Assembly (NCBI RefSeq): GCF_014199935.1
Contig: NZ_JACHOP010000010.1
Coordinates: forward strand, 101,192 to 165,191
DNA from: Methylorubrum rhodinum
GTDB lineage: Bacteria > Pseudomonadota > Alphaproteobacteria > Rhizobiales > Beijerinckiaceae
Length of the DNA: 64,000 nucleotides
Reading direction: 5' to 3'
Position 1 is the stretch's first letter; the number at the start of each line of letters is the position of its first letter. Below the pieces are notes generated by a model, which made no database searches, was not told where the DNA came from, and worked only from the letters and a program-made list of their open reading frames with translations. Below, in pieces: positions 8,812-16,836 of this stretch. The position numbers and the translations under genes are program-made.

Positions 8812-9897
8812 TCACGCCCGCGCGGCCTTGGCCGTGCGCGCCGCCTTCGGCGGCACCAGCAGGCTGCCGGGGTCGGCCGGGTGGAGGAGGAGGCCGCCCT
8901 CGTCGAGGTCGATGCGGAGCTTCGGGAACACCTCCAGCAGGCCGGCGAGGTCGGCCTTGAAGGCCTGGCGGAAGCTGCGCAGGCTGGCGTTCTCGGCCCC
9001 GAACTGGCGGTGCAGGTTCTCCCAGGTGAGGCGGAGCGGCCGCTGCAGGGCGCGGAGCCGATAGCCGGTCCAGAACAGCAGATCGAGCTTGCGCGCCGAG
9101 CCGGAGAAGGCGCGGGCCGCGCGGATATCGACGGGCAGCGCGTGCCGGATCAGGCTGTCGTAGAAGTCCTGGTGGAACGAGACGGTCTTCTGCCAGACGA
9201 GTCCGTCCTCGCCGCGGCGCCACAGCTCCAGGGCGCGAAAAGGGGGCACGTTGAGGGTCGAGGCCTGGCCCTCGCCGTCCCACAGGCCGATCTGCATCGA
9301 GCAGGCGGCGAGCCGGTTGAGCTGGTCCTTGAAGGCGCCGATCGTGCCGCGCTCGCCGCCGGTGACGGCAAAGCCCATGGCCTTCATGAACCCCGAGAGG
9401 CTGTCGGCGACCTCGATGGTCGGGCTCCTCTGGCGCACCGCCTCGGTGCAGAGATGCAGCAGCACGAGCCGCGCCTTGGGGCCGTAGGGGAGGCCCTGCG
9501 GCTCCATCTCGCCGGTCACCGGGTTCTTCAGGCGCCCGGCCATGAGGCTTAGCGAGTTGCGGCCGTATTCCCGCACGAATTCGCGGGATCCGCCGGGATC
9601 GCGGTAGGGCAGGCCGCAGAGCGCCAGGACCGAGTGCAGGTGCTGGAGGTTTTCCGGGGCGGTCGGCTCGTTCTCGATGACCTCGCGCACGGCCTCGCGG
9701 CGGCGGCGGTCGCGGCCCATGGCCTCGCGGCGCTCCGCCTGCGCCCCGGCGGCTTCCCGCTCGGCATCGCGCTCGCGCTGGCGGTAGAGCAGATGCTCGA
9801 CGATCGGCGCGAACAGGAAGCCGCCGCGCGCCGCCTCCAGCTCGGCGCGCAGGTCCGCGTCGCGGATCCGGTCGATCTTGGCCTCGAGCCCGGACAT
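8812..9897 (-). CDS. repA: Plasmid-type replication initiator RepA
   Basis: 361 residues resembling the plasmid-encoded RepA family (RepA_C). Characteristic segments are LPYRDPGGSREFVREYG, LPYGPKARLVLLHLCTEAV, a helix-turn-helix-like SLSGFMKAMGF, then KTVSFHQDFYDSLIRHALPVD and DLLFWTGYRLRAL. The N-terminal third is rich in Arg, Glu and Ala and probably helical. Such proteins bind iterons to open a plasmid origin. Seven 16-bp iterons lie 240-450 nt upstream of its start, which strongly supports the call. It sits among chromosomal housekeeping genes with no parAB, mobilisation or partition genes in the window. Confidence 0.82.
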   Translation of the reverse strand: MSGLEAKIDRIRDADLRAELEAARGGFLFAPIVEHLLYRQRERDAEREAAGAQAERREAMGRDRRRREAVREVIENEPTAPENLQHLHSVLALCGLPYRDPGGSREFVREYGRNSLSLMAGRLKNPVTGEMEPQGLPYGPKARLVLLHLCTEAVRQRSPTIEVADSLSGFMKAMGFAVTGGERGTIGAFKDQLNRLAACSMQIGLWDGEGQASTLNVPPFRALELWRRGEDGLVWQKTVSFHQDFYDSLIRHALPVDIRAARAFSGSARKLDLLFWTGYRLRALQRPLRLTWENLHRQFGAENASLRSFRQAFKADLAGLLEVFPKLRIDLDEGGLLLHPADPGSLLVPPKAARTAKAARA

Positions 9898-9970
9898 GGC
9901 CGGTTCTCAGCGAGCCGCCGCGGGGGCGAGGAGGGAAGGGGAGATCACGGGTGTCTCGGGTCCTGCCTAA

Positions 9971-10007
9971 GGCCAAATCGCGTACGGCCAAGTCGTGTAC
10001 GGCCAAG
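9971..10007. repeat. 15-bp tandem repeat upstream of repA
   Basis: GGCCAAATCGCGTAC and GGCCAAGTCGTGTAC follow each other directly, then a third partial GGCCAAG. The repeat lies 74 nt before the repA ATG, where the repA promoter should be. It could be a RepA or repressor binding site; that role is inferred. Confidence 0.55.
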
Positions 10008-10134
10008 CCTGGGGTTCCTGCCGCCAACCACCCTGTCGCGATTCGGCTCCGCGGAGTCTCAGGGGGCCGGGGAGTTTTCCCGGCAATTCACGCATCCCCG
10101 GCCCGCTCTGCACAGGCAGGCAGGGCGGCGGCCG

Positions 10135-10348
10135 CGCAGAGTTCGATACGGGGGCAAACCGGCCCACGCAGAGTTCGATACGCCCCCGGCCGGCACCTTG
10201 TCCCCACGATCCACCGGCGAGCGCCGCGATCCACGCCGAATCCCGTGCGCACCCGCGCAGAATCCGATGCGATTCCTCCGTGAGCCCGCGCAGAATCCCA
10301 TGCGGGTCCACGCAGAGTTCGATGCGCATCCACGCAGAGTTCGATGCG
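10135..10348. other. oriV: Iteron array, putative plasmid-type replication origin
   Basis: Seven direct copies of a 16-bp unit, consensus CGCAGARTYCGATRCG, start at 10135, 10167, 10234, 10256, 10289, 10311 and 10333. Copies 1, 2, 6 and 7 are near identical, 4 and 5 carry AATCC in place of GTTCG, and 3 is degenerate. Start-to-start distances are 32, 67, 22, 33, 22 and 22, close to multiples of 11 bp, so all copies fall on one helix face as in iteron origins. They lie upstream of repA, the usual place for the RepA binding array. Confidence 0.82.
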
Positions 10349-10530
10349 CGAACAGGGTCCAAGCCACGGACGGGACAGGGGATTTCGGCGCCCCCTATAA
10401 CTTGCCGAACTGACTCTCGAAGAATCCTTTACAGATAGCTTTCCTAAGGGGTGTGGAGCCGCGTTCGGCAAAACGAACAGGCCGAAAGCCCTGATTTTCA
10501 AAAGGAATTAAGGGAATTTTGCACAGGGCC
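10349..10530. other. AT-richer segment beside the iterons with a DnaA-box-like site
   Basis: This stretch is clearly less GC-rich than its surroundings, with several runs of A and T. TTTTGCACA at 10517-10525 fits the loose DnaA-box consensus TTWTNCACA. Iteron origins usually place an AT-rich melting region and DnaA boxes next to the iterons, so this is the likely unwinding side. One nine-base match can occur by chance. Confidence 0.5.
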
Positions 10531-10630
10531 GGACGGGATCCGCCTCGGGTTGTCCCCGCCGTGGGCTGCTGCCGCAGCGGGGCAGGAGCGGCTATGAGCA
10601 ACTCCGAAAAAACAGCCGGAGGCCGGGCGG

Positions 10631-11461
10631 ATGGCGGAGCGGGACGGAGCGGCGATCGACAGGCTGCGGGCGCTGATGGCGGCCTTGCGCGATCCCGAGC
10701 GGGGCTGCGCCTGGGACTTGGCCCAGACGCCCGAGAGCATCGTGCCCTACACGATCGAGGAGGCCTACGAGGTCGCCGACGCCGTCGAGCGCGGCGACGC
10801 GGACGACCTGCGCGACGAACTCGGCGACCTGCTGCTGCAGGTCGTGTTCCAGGCCCGCCTCGCGGAAGAGGCCGGCGCTTTCGGCTTCGACGAGGTGGCG
10901 GAGGCGATCGTCGCCAAGCTGATCCGGCGCCATCCGCACGTGTTCGACGCCGACGGCGCGTTCCTGTCGCTGGGGCAGCGGCCGGACGATCCGGCGGCGA
11001 TCGAGGCGGCCTGGGCGCGGATCAAGGCGCAGGAGCGGGCAGCCAAGGCGGCGTCCGGTCGGGCCGAGGCGGCGCCCGGACCGTTCGCGGACGTGCCGCG
11101 GGCGCTGCCGGCGCTGGCGCGGGCCGACAAGGTCTCGCGGCGGGCGGCCGCGACGGGCTTCGACTGGCCGGATGCGGCGCAGGTGCTCGCCAAGGTGCGC
11201 GAGGAGACCGACGAGGTCGAGGAGAGCTTAAGCGCGGGCGACCCGGAGGCGGTGGTCGAGGAGATCGGCGACCTGCTGTTCTCGGTGGCCAACCTCGCCC
11301 GTCATGCGGGCGTCGATCCGGAAGAGGCCCTGCGCCGGGGCACGCGCAAGTTCGAGCGCCGCTTCGCGGCCATGGCGGCCCGCCTCGACGGCCCCCTGGA
11401 GGCCAGCGACCTCGCCGCCATGGAAGCCGCGTGGCAGGCGGTCAAACGTACCGAATCATGA
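10631..11461 (+). CDS. mazG: Nucleoside triphosphate pyrophosphohydrolase MazG
   Basis: 276 residues with two MazG helical repeats. The first carries the EExxE-12-28-ExxD metal motif (IEEAYEVADAVERGDADDLRDELGD, written in part), followed by RRHPHVF. The second repeats it as EETDEVEESL...EEIGDLLFS. MazG hydrolyses NTPs to NMP and pyrophosphate and removes aberrant nucleotides or, in E. coli, lowers ppGpp. Length and order match the E. coli protein. The stop codon sits inside a long hairpin. Confidence 0.95.
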   Translation: MAERDGAAIDRLRALMAALRDPERGCAWDLAQTPESIVPYTIEEAYEVADAVERGDADDLRDELGDLLLQVVFQARLAEEAGAFGFDEVAEAIVAKLIRRHPHVFDADGAFLSLGQRPDDPAAIEAAWARIKAQERAAKAASGRAEAAPGPFADVPRALPALARADKVSRRAAATGFDWPDAAQVLAKVREETDEVEESLSAGDPEAVVEEIGDLLFSVANLARHAGVDPEEALRRGTRKFERRFAAMAARLDGPLEASDLAAMEAAWQAVKRTES

Positions 11462-11498
11462 AGACCACCGGGGCTTTATGCCCCGGTGGTCTTCATGA
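11456..11498 (+). terminator. 19-bp perfect hairpin overlapping the mazG stop codon
   Basis: Arms of 19 bp, beginning TCATGAAGACCACC on the left and ending GGTGGTCTTCATGA on the right, surround a TTTAT loop. The TGA of mazG (11459-11461) is inside the left arm. There is no U-tract, but repeat D follows at once. A stem of this length and GC content should end transcription or block 3' decay. Confidence 0.7.
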
Positions 11499-11617
11499 TC
11501 CTGGTTTCGAAAGGACAAGTCCTTTCGCGGGTCCAGGGCAGGGCCCTGGTCGGCGAAGCCATCCATGGGGCTCCGCCCCAAACCCCGCCAAAGGGATGAT
11601 CCCTTTGGGATCCCGGA
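11499..11617. repeat. Repeat family D, copy 2
   Basis: Begins TCCTGGTTTCGAAAGG and ends GATCCCGGA. It keeps the AAAGGAcaaGTCCTTT, CCAGGGCaGGGCCCTGG and AAAGGGATgATCCCTTT hairpins; the third GC hairpin is degenerate. It lies between convergent mazG and the small gene at 11620, 2 nt from the latter's stop, the same placement as copy 1. Confidence 0.8.
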
Positions 11618-11619
11618 CT

Positions 11620-11802
11620 TCAGGAGATCAGGTCGAGCTTGGCGGTCTCGAAGCCGGCGCTGCGCAGGCCGTCGGGGAGGGCGGCATAGTCGGCGTAGCC
11701 GGCCTCACGGGCCATGGCGTCGAGGGCGGTGCGCTCGTCGTCGGCGCTGCCGGTCCAGAGGACGGCGCCGCTGGTCTTCTGGCGGATCTGGAAGATGCTC
11801 AT
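11620..11802 (-). CDS. Small conserved-looking protein of unknown function
   Basis: 60 residues beginning MSIFQIRQKTSG, with a beta-hairpin-like start (IRQKTSGAVLWTG) and an acidic helix (DERTALDAMAREAGYADYAAL). No membrane segment or known domain. Good coding bias and the flanking repeat D at its stop support a real gene. It is convergent with mazG. Confidence 0.65.
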   Translation of the reverse strand: MSIFQIRQKTSGAVLWTGSADDERTALDAMAREAGYADYAALPDGLRSAGFETAKLDLIS

Positions 11803-12094
11803 GCCGGGAACCTCATCGGGAAGGGGTCGGCGGTTCGGCCCGCGTCTCACCGGGAGGCGCGACGAATCCTGTATCGAGACAACCCGCGGGCACGGCCGCG
11901 GTTGCACCGACCTTCGGCGCAAAGGTCTCAGGCAAGGAAATCCGTATAGCCGGGCGCGAAGAGCGCCCCGCAGACGCGGCCGCCGGCGCTTGAGGCCAAG
12001 CATAAGATGCGACCTTGCACCGCGCCATCAAATCGCCCGGCCTCGTGGACAAGGGGAGGGCGGCCCTGCCCGTTCTCCGTCGAAGCGAAGCCCC

Positions 12095-13288
12095 ATGCCC
12101 GCCCGCCTCCTCGCCCTGCCGGTCGCGGCCTGCCTGTGCTTCGCGCCCGCGACCCTGCGCGCCGAGCAGGCGCCGCCCGCGGCCGCCGTGCCGGACCCGG
12201 CCGCTCTGCTGCCGGCGGTGAGCGTGGTGCCGGCCGAGCGGCGGGAGATCGTCGAGCGGGCGATCGTCACCGGCACGCTGGTGCCCCGCGACGAGATTCT
12301 GGTCGCTCCCGAGGTCGAGGGGCTGCGCATCGTCGAGCTGGCGGTGGAGGAGGGGGACCGGGTCGAGAAGGGCGCGGTCCTGGCCCGCCTCTCCCTGGAG
12401 ATGATCGAGACGCAGGAGGCCGCCAACGCCGCCGCGACCGCCAAGGCGGAAGCCGCGATCCTCCAGGCCAGAAGCCAGATCGTCCAGGCCGAGGCGGCGC
12501 AGGTCGAGGCGCGCCAAGCGCTGGAGCGGGCGCAGTCGCTCGTGCGGACCGGCAACGCCACCGCGGTCACCCTGGAGCAGAGGGTCTCGGCAGCGGAAGG
12601 CGCCAACGGGCGGCTCGACGCGGCGCGCGCGGGCCTCGCGCTCGCCCAGGCCGACCTCGCCGCGGCGAAGGCGCAAGCCCGAGAGATCGCGCTGCGGCGC
12701 GCCCGCACCGAGATCCGCGCGCCGGAGGCCGGCATCGTCAGCCGCCGCACGGCCCGCGTCGGCGCCACCGCGAGCGCGGTCGGCGAACCCTTGTTCCGGC
12801 TGATCGCGCGGGGCGAGATCGAACTCGAAGGGGAGGTGCCCGAGACCGCCCTGCCCCGGCTCAACCCCGGCGATCCGGCCCGCCTCGAACTGGAGGACGG
12901 GCGCGCGATCCCCGGCGCGGTGCGGCGGGTCTATCCCGAGGTCGAGCGGGCGACGCGGCTGGGTAAGGTCCGCATCCGGCTGCAGCCGGACCCGGCGCTG
13001 CATATCGGCGCCTTCGCCCGCGGGCGGGTCGAGGTGGCGCGGCGCTCCGGCGTCGCGGTGCCGCTCGCCGCGGTGCTCTACGCCGCCGACGGCACCGCCA
13101 CGGTGCTGGCGGTCGCGGAGGGCCGCGTCGCCGCCCGCCGGGTCGAGACCGGGCTCTCGGCCGAGGGCTTCACGGAAGTCCGCTCCGGGATCAGCGCCGG
13201 CGAGACCGTCGTGGCGCGGGCCGGCTCGTTCCTGCGCGACGGCGACCGGGTGCGGCCGGTCCTGCCGGCGACCGCCGCGGCCCGCTGA
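12095..13288 (+). CDS. RND efflux periplasmic adaptor (membrane fusion protein)
   Basis: 397 residues with a signal peptide (LLALPVAACLCFAPATLRA). A lipoyl/barrel-sandwich half (IVELAVEEGDRVEKGAVLARL) is followed by a long Ala/Gln/Glu coiled-coil hairpin (residues about 110-200), the second lipoyl half (IRAPEAGIVSRRTARVGATAS), a beta-barrel domain and a membrane-proximal domain (AVPLAAVLYAADGTATVLAV). It bridges the RND pump encoded 12 nt downstream to an outer-membrane channel that is not in this operon. Confidence 0.9.
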   Translation: MPARLLALPVAACLCFAPATLRAEQAPPAAAVPDPAALLPAVSVVPAERREIVERAIVTGTLVPRDEILVAPEVEGLRIVELAVEEGDRVEKGAVLARLSLEMIETQEAANAAATAKAEAAILQARSQIVQAEAAQVEARQALERAQSLVRTGNATAVTLEQRVSAAEGANGRLDAARAGLALAQADLAAAKAQAREIALRRARTEIRAPEAGIVSRRTARVGATASAVGEPLFRLIARGEIELEGEVPETALPRLNPGDPARLELEDGRAIPGAVRRVYPEVERATRLGKVRIRLQPDPALHIGAFARGRVEVARRSGVAVPLAAVLYAADGTATVLAVAEGRVAARRVETGLSAEGFTEVRSGISAGETVVARAGSFLRDGDRVRPVLPATAAAR

Positions 13289-13300
13289 GGGGAACTCGCC

Positions 13301-16300
13301 ATGCGCCTCAACATCTCGGCCTGGGCGATCCGCAAGCCGATTCCCTCGCTCGTCCTGTTCCTCGTGCTGATGGTGCTCGGCCTCGTCAGCTTCCGGTCCC
13401 TGCCGATCACGCGGTTTCCCAACATCGACATCCCGATCGTCTCGGTGACGATCACGCAGTCGGGCGCCGCGCCCTCCGAATTGCAGACCCAGGTGACGAA
13501 GTGGGTCGAGGATTCGGTGGCCGGCGTGAAGGGCGTCAAGCACATCCTCTCGACGATCTCGGAGGGCTCGTCGGTCACGACGATCGAGTTCCGGCTCGAG
13601 ACGAACCAGGACCGCGCCGTCAACGACGTGAAGGATGCGGTGTCCAAGATCCGCATCAACCTGCCGCGCACCATCGACGAGCCGATCATCAGCCGCGTCG
13701 AGATCGCCGGCCTGCCGATCATGATCTACGGCGCCTCCGCGCCCGCCATGACGCCGGAGGACCTGTCGTGGTTCGTCGACGACGTGGTGGCGCGCCAGAT
13801 CCAGGGGGTGAAGGGCGTCGGCGGCGTCGAGCGGCTCGGCGGCGTCGCCCGCGAGATTCGCGTGACCTTGAAGCCCGACCGGCTGCTCGCGCTCGGCATC
13901 ACCGCCGCGGACGTGAACCGGCAACTGCGCCTGACCTCGGCCGACATGGCCGGGGGGCGCGGGGAACTGGCCGGCTCCGAGCAGTCGATCCGGACATTGG
14001 GCGGCTCGGCGAGCCTGGAGACGCTGGGGGCCACCTCCATCGTCGTGCCGGGGGGCCGCAAGGTGCGGCTCGACGAACTCGCCACCCTGATGGATTCGGC
14101 CGAGGAGCCGCGCACCTTCGCCCGCTTCAACGGCGAGCCGGTGGTGGGCTTCGCGATCTCGCGGGCGATGGGGGCGAGCGACGCCGAGGTCTCGGTCGCG
14201 GTCGCCAAGCGCGTCGAGGACCTGCACGCCGCCAATCCGGGGGTGCGCTTCGATCTGATCGACACCAGCGTGATCAACACGGTGGGCAACTACCACTCGG
14301 CGATGATCGGCCTGCTCGAAGGGGCGGCGCTCGCCGTGATCGTGGTGTTCCTGTTCCTGCGGGATTGGCGCGCCACGCTGATCGCCGCGGTGGCGCTGCC
14401 GCTCTCGGTGCTGCCGACCTTCTGGGTGATGAGCGCGCTCGGCTTCTCGCTCAACGCCGTGAGTCTGCTGGCCATCACCTTGGTGACCGGCATCCTCGTC
14501 GACGACGCCATCGTCGAGATCGAGAACATCGTCCGCCACATGCGGATGGGGAAGTCGCCCTACCGCGCCGCGCTGGAGGCCGCCGACGAGATCGGGCTCG
14601 CGGTCATCGCCATCACGGCGACCATCATCGCGATCTTCGCGCCCGTGTCGTTCATGCCGGGCATCGCCGGGCAGTATTTCAAGCAGTTCGGCCTCACCAT
14701 CGCGGCCGCCGTGTTCATGTCGCTGCTGGTGGCCCGCCTCATCACGCCGCTTCTGGCCGCCTATTTCCTGCGCGACCACGGACCCGAGGACGAGCGCGAG
14801 GGGCCGGTGATGCGGCTCTACGGCCGGGTCGTGGCGTGGTCGGTGCGCCACAAATACGTGACGCTGGTGCTCGGGCTCGCGTGCTTTGCCGGCTCGATCA
14901 TGTCCACCCGGCTCCTGCCCGCGGGCTTCCTGCCGGCGGAGGACGCCGCGCGCACGATGTTCGTGGTGGAACTGCCTCCGGGCGCCCGGCTCGACGACAC
15001 CAAGCGGGTCTCCGACGGCATCGTCGAGACGATCCGGGCCATGCCCGAGGTGAAGTCCGTCTTCGTCGACGGCGGGCGCCAGCTGCCGGGCAAGAAGGAG
15101 GTCAGGCTGGCGAGCCTCACCGTCAACCTCACCCCGAAGAACACGCGCCGTCTCACCCAGAAGCAGGTCGACCTGAAGATCTCCGACATCCTGCGGCAGG
15201 TGCCGGACATCCGCTTCTGGTCGCTGCAGGAGGGCGGCCAGCGCGAACTCGCCCTGATCGTCTCGGGGCCCGACAAGGACGTCGTGGCCGAGGTGGCCGC
15301 TCGGCTCCAGCGCGAGGCCGCGGGCGTGCCCTACCTCGTCAACGTGATGTCGACGGCCCCCCTCGACCGCACCGAGATCCGCATCGTCCCGAAGCCCGGC
15401 GTCGCGGCCGATCTCGGCGTCTCGACCGATCTCATCGCCGAGACGGTGCGGGTCGGCACCATCGGCGACATCGCGGCCAACCTCGCCAAGTTCAACGCCA
15501 AGGACCGGCAGGTGCCGATCCGCGTCATGCTGCCCGAACGCCTGCGCGGGCAACTCCCCGAGATCGAGACCCTGAAGGTGCCGGTGAAGGCGGGCGCCGC
15601 CGTCCCGCTCTCGACGGTGGCCGACCTCAAGCTCGGGCGAGGGCCCACCGCGATCGAGCGCTACGACCGCACGGTGCGCGTCGCCATCGAGGGCGACCTC
15701 CAGGGCTCGGACGCGCTCGGCACCATCATCGAGCAGGTGATGGCGCTGCCGGCCGCGACCCACCTGCCGGACGGCGTCACCATCAAGCAGACCGGCGACG
15801 CCGAGGTGATGGGCGAGGTGTTCGAGGGCTTCGCGCTCGCCATGGGCGCCGGGCTGATGATGGTGTTCGGCGTGCTCGTGCTGCTGTTCGGCAACTTCCT
15901 CCAGCCGCTCACCATCCTGTTCTCGCTGCCGCTCTCCATCGGCGGGGCGATCCTGGGGCTGCTGATCTTCCACATGCCGATCTCGATGCCGGTGGTGATC
16001 GGCATCCTGATGCTGATGGGCGTGGTGACGAAGAACGCGATCATGCTGGTGGACTTCGCCGTGGAGGAGACCGCCCGCGGCGTCGATCGCGTCACCGCCA
16101 TCGTCGAGGCCGGGCGCAAGCGGGCGCGGCCGATCGTGATGACGACGATCGCCATGGCGGCCGGGATGGTGCCCTCGGCGATGGCCTTCGGCATCGGCGG
16201 CGAGTTCCGCGCGCCCATGGCGGTGGCGGTGATCGGCGGGCTGATCGTCTCGACGGTGCTGTCGCTGGTGTTCGTGCCCGCGATCTACCTCCTCGTGGAC

Positions 16301-16444
16301 GATCTCTCGGGCCTGTTCGTGCGCCTGTTCGGCCGCTTCGTCGGCGAGACCGACGAGCCCGAGGCGGAGGCGCCGTTCCATCCCGCGCCGCCGGCCAACG
16401 CGCCCGGGACGCCCGGCTACGGCGCCCGCGTCGCCGCCGAGTGA
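13301..16444 (+). CDS. RND multidrug efflux permease (AcrB/MexB/MdtB-like)
   Basis: 1047 residues, the usual length for HAE1/HME-type RND pumps. Twelve membrane segments are arranged as one N-terminal helix (IPSLVLFLVLMVLGLVSF), a large periplasmic loop, six helices, a second loop and five more. The proton-relay aspartates lie in the fourth helix (VTGILVDDAIVEIENI). LFGNFLQPLTILFSLPLS and GVVTKNAIMLVDFA are typical of the family. It forms an operon with the adaptor. The substrate cannot be read from sequence; no regulator or outer-membrane channel gene is adjacent. Confidence 0.94.
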   Translation: MRLNISAWAIRKPIPSLVLFLVLMVLGLVSFRSLPITRFPNIDIPIVSVTITQSGAAPSELQTQVTKWVEDSVAGVKGVKHILSTISEGSSVTTIEFRLETNQDRAVNDVKDAVSKIRINLPRTIDEPIISRVEIAGLPIMIYGASAPAMTPEDLSWFVDDVVARQIQGVKGVGGVERLGGVAREIRVTLKPDRLLALGITAADVNRQLRLTSADMAGGRGELAGSEQSIRTLGGSASLETLGATSIVVPGGRKVRLDELATLMDSAEEPRTFARFNGEPVVGFAISRAMGASDAEVSVAVAKRVEDLHAANPGVRFDLIDTSVINTVGNYHSAMIGLLEGAALAVIVVFLFLRDWRATLIAAVALPLSVLPTFWVMSALGFSLNAVSLLAITLVTGILVDDAIVEIENIVRHMRMGKSPYRAALEAADEIGLAVIAITATIIAIFAPVSFMPGIAGQYFKQFGLTIAAAVFMSLLVARLITPLLAAYFLRDHGPEDEREGPVMRLYGRVVAWSVRHKYVTLVLGLACFAGSIMSTRLLPAGFLPAEDAARTMFVVELPPGARLDDTKRVSDGIVETIRAMPEVKSVFVDGGRQLPGKKEVRLASLTVNLTPKNTRRLTQKQVDLKISDILRQVPDIRFWSLQEGGQRELALIVSGPDKDVVAEVAARLQREAAGVPYLVNVMSTAPLDRTEIRIVPKPGVAADLGVSTDLIAETVRVGTIGDIAANLAKFNAKDRQVPIRVMLPERLRGQLPEIETLKVPVKAGAAVPLSTVADLKLGRGPTAIERYDRTVRVAIEGDLQGSDALGTIIEQVMALPAATHLPDGVTIKQTGDAEVMGEVFEGFALAMGAGLMMVFGVLVLLFGNFLQPLTILFSLPLSIGGAILGLLIFHMPISMPVVIGILMLMGVVTKNAIMLVDFAVEETARGVDRVTAIVEAGRKRARPIVMTTIAMAAGMVPSAMAFGIGGEFRAPMAVAVIGGLIVSTVLSLVFVPAIYLLVDDLSGLFVRLFGRFVGETDEPEAEAPFHPAPPANAPGTPGYGARVAAE

Positions 16445-16836
16445 CGGCGGCGGCGACGGCACGCCTCGCGACGGCACGGCCCCCGGATCGCCGGAAGACG
16501 GCGCACGAGAAGAAAAAACCCCGAGACGCCGATCCGACCCGGTGCGATCGGGTCGGGCCCCGTCCCGATCCGGGAAGATGTTTCCCAAAAGCATTCCGCA
16601 ATGTCCTCGCCGGCCCGTGAAACCGGCAGGGATTCGGGCTGTCGCGTGCGCCGCGGCCAAATCCAACGGCGCGGCCGACTGCCAAGCATCACGCAATTGG
16701 GCCGATCGGATGTATTCGATCGCCGCGCATTTCGGAAAAGAATTTGGCAACCATTTCATCATAACCTATACGAAGCATGCCCGCTCCGCTCGAATTCTGC
16801 GGCGGACGCTCATGGGCGGCGGCCGGCGGTACTCTC
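16445..16836. other. Intergenic region after the RND operon with a hairpin
   Basis: CCGACCCG, a 7-nt loop and CGGGTCGG at 16534-16556 form a perfect 8-bp stem, 90 nt after the permease stop, without a U-tract. The right part (about 16680-16780) is AT-richer and probably carries the promoter of the HD-GYP gene. No further gene was seen. Confidence 0.45.

Noticed and set aside
10135..10348. Iteron array as a CRISPR array
   Set aside because: Units are 16 bp with spacing as small as 6 bp and with no distinct spacers or cas genes; the helical phasing and adjacent repA fit an origin.
11813..16762. A 1649-residue open frame on the minus strand across the RND efflux operon
   Set aside because: It is antisense to two clearly recognised genes, has His/Arg/Asp-rich translation without any family match, and results from the third-position GC bias of the sense strand.
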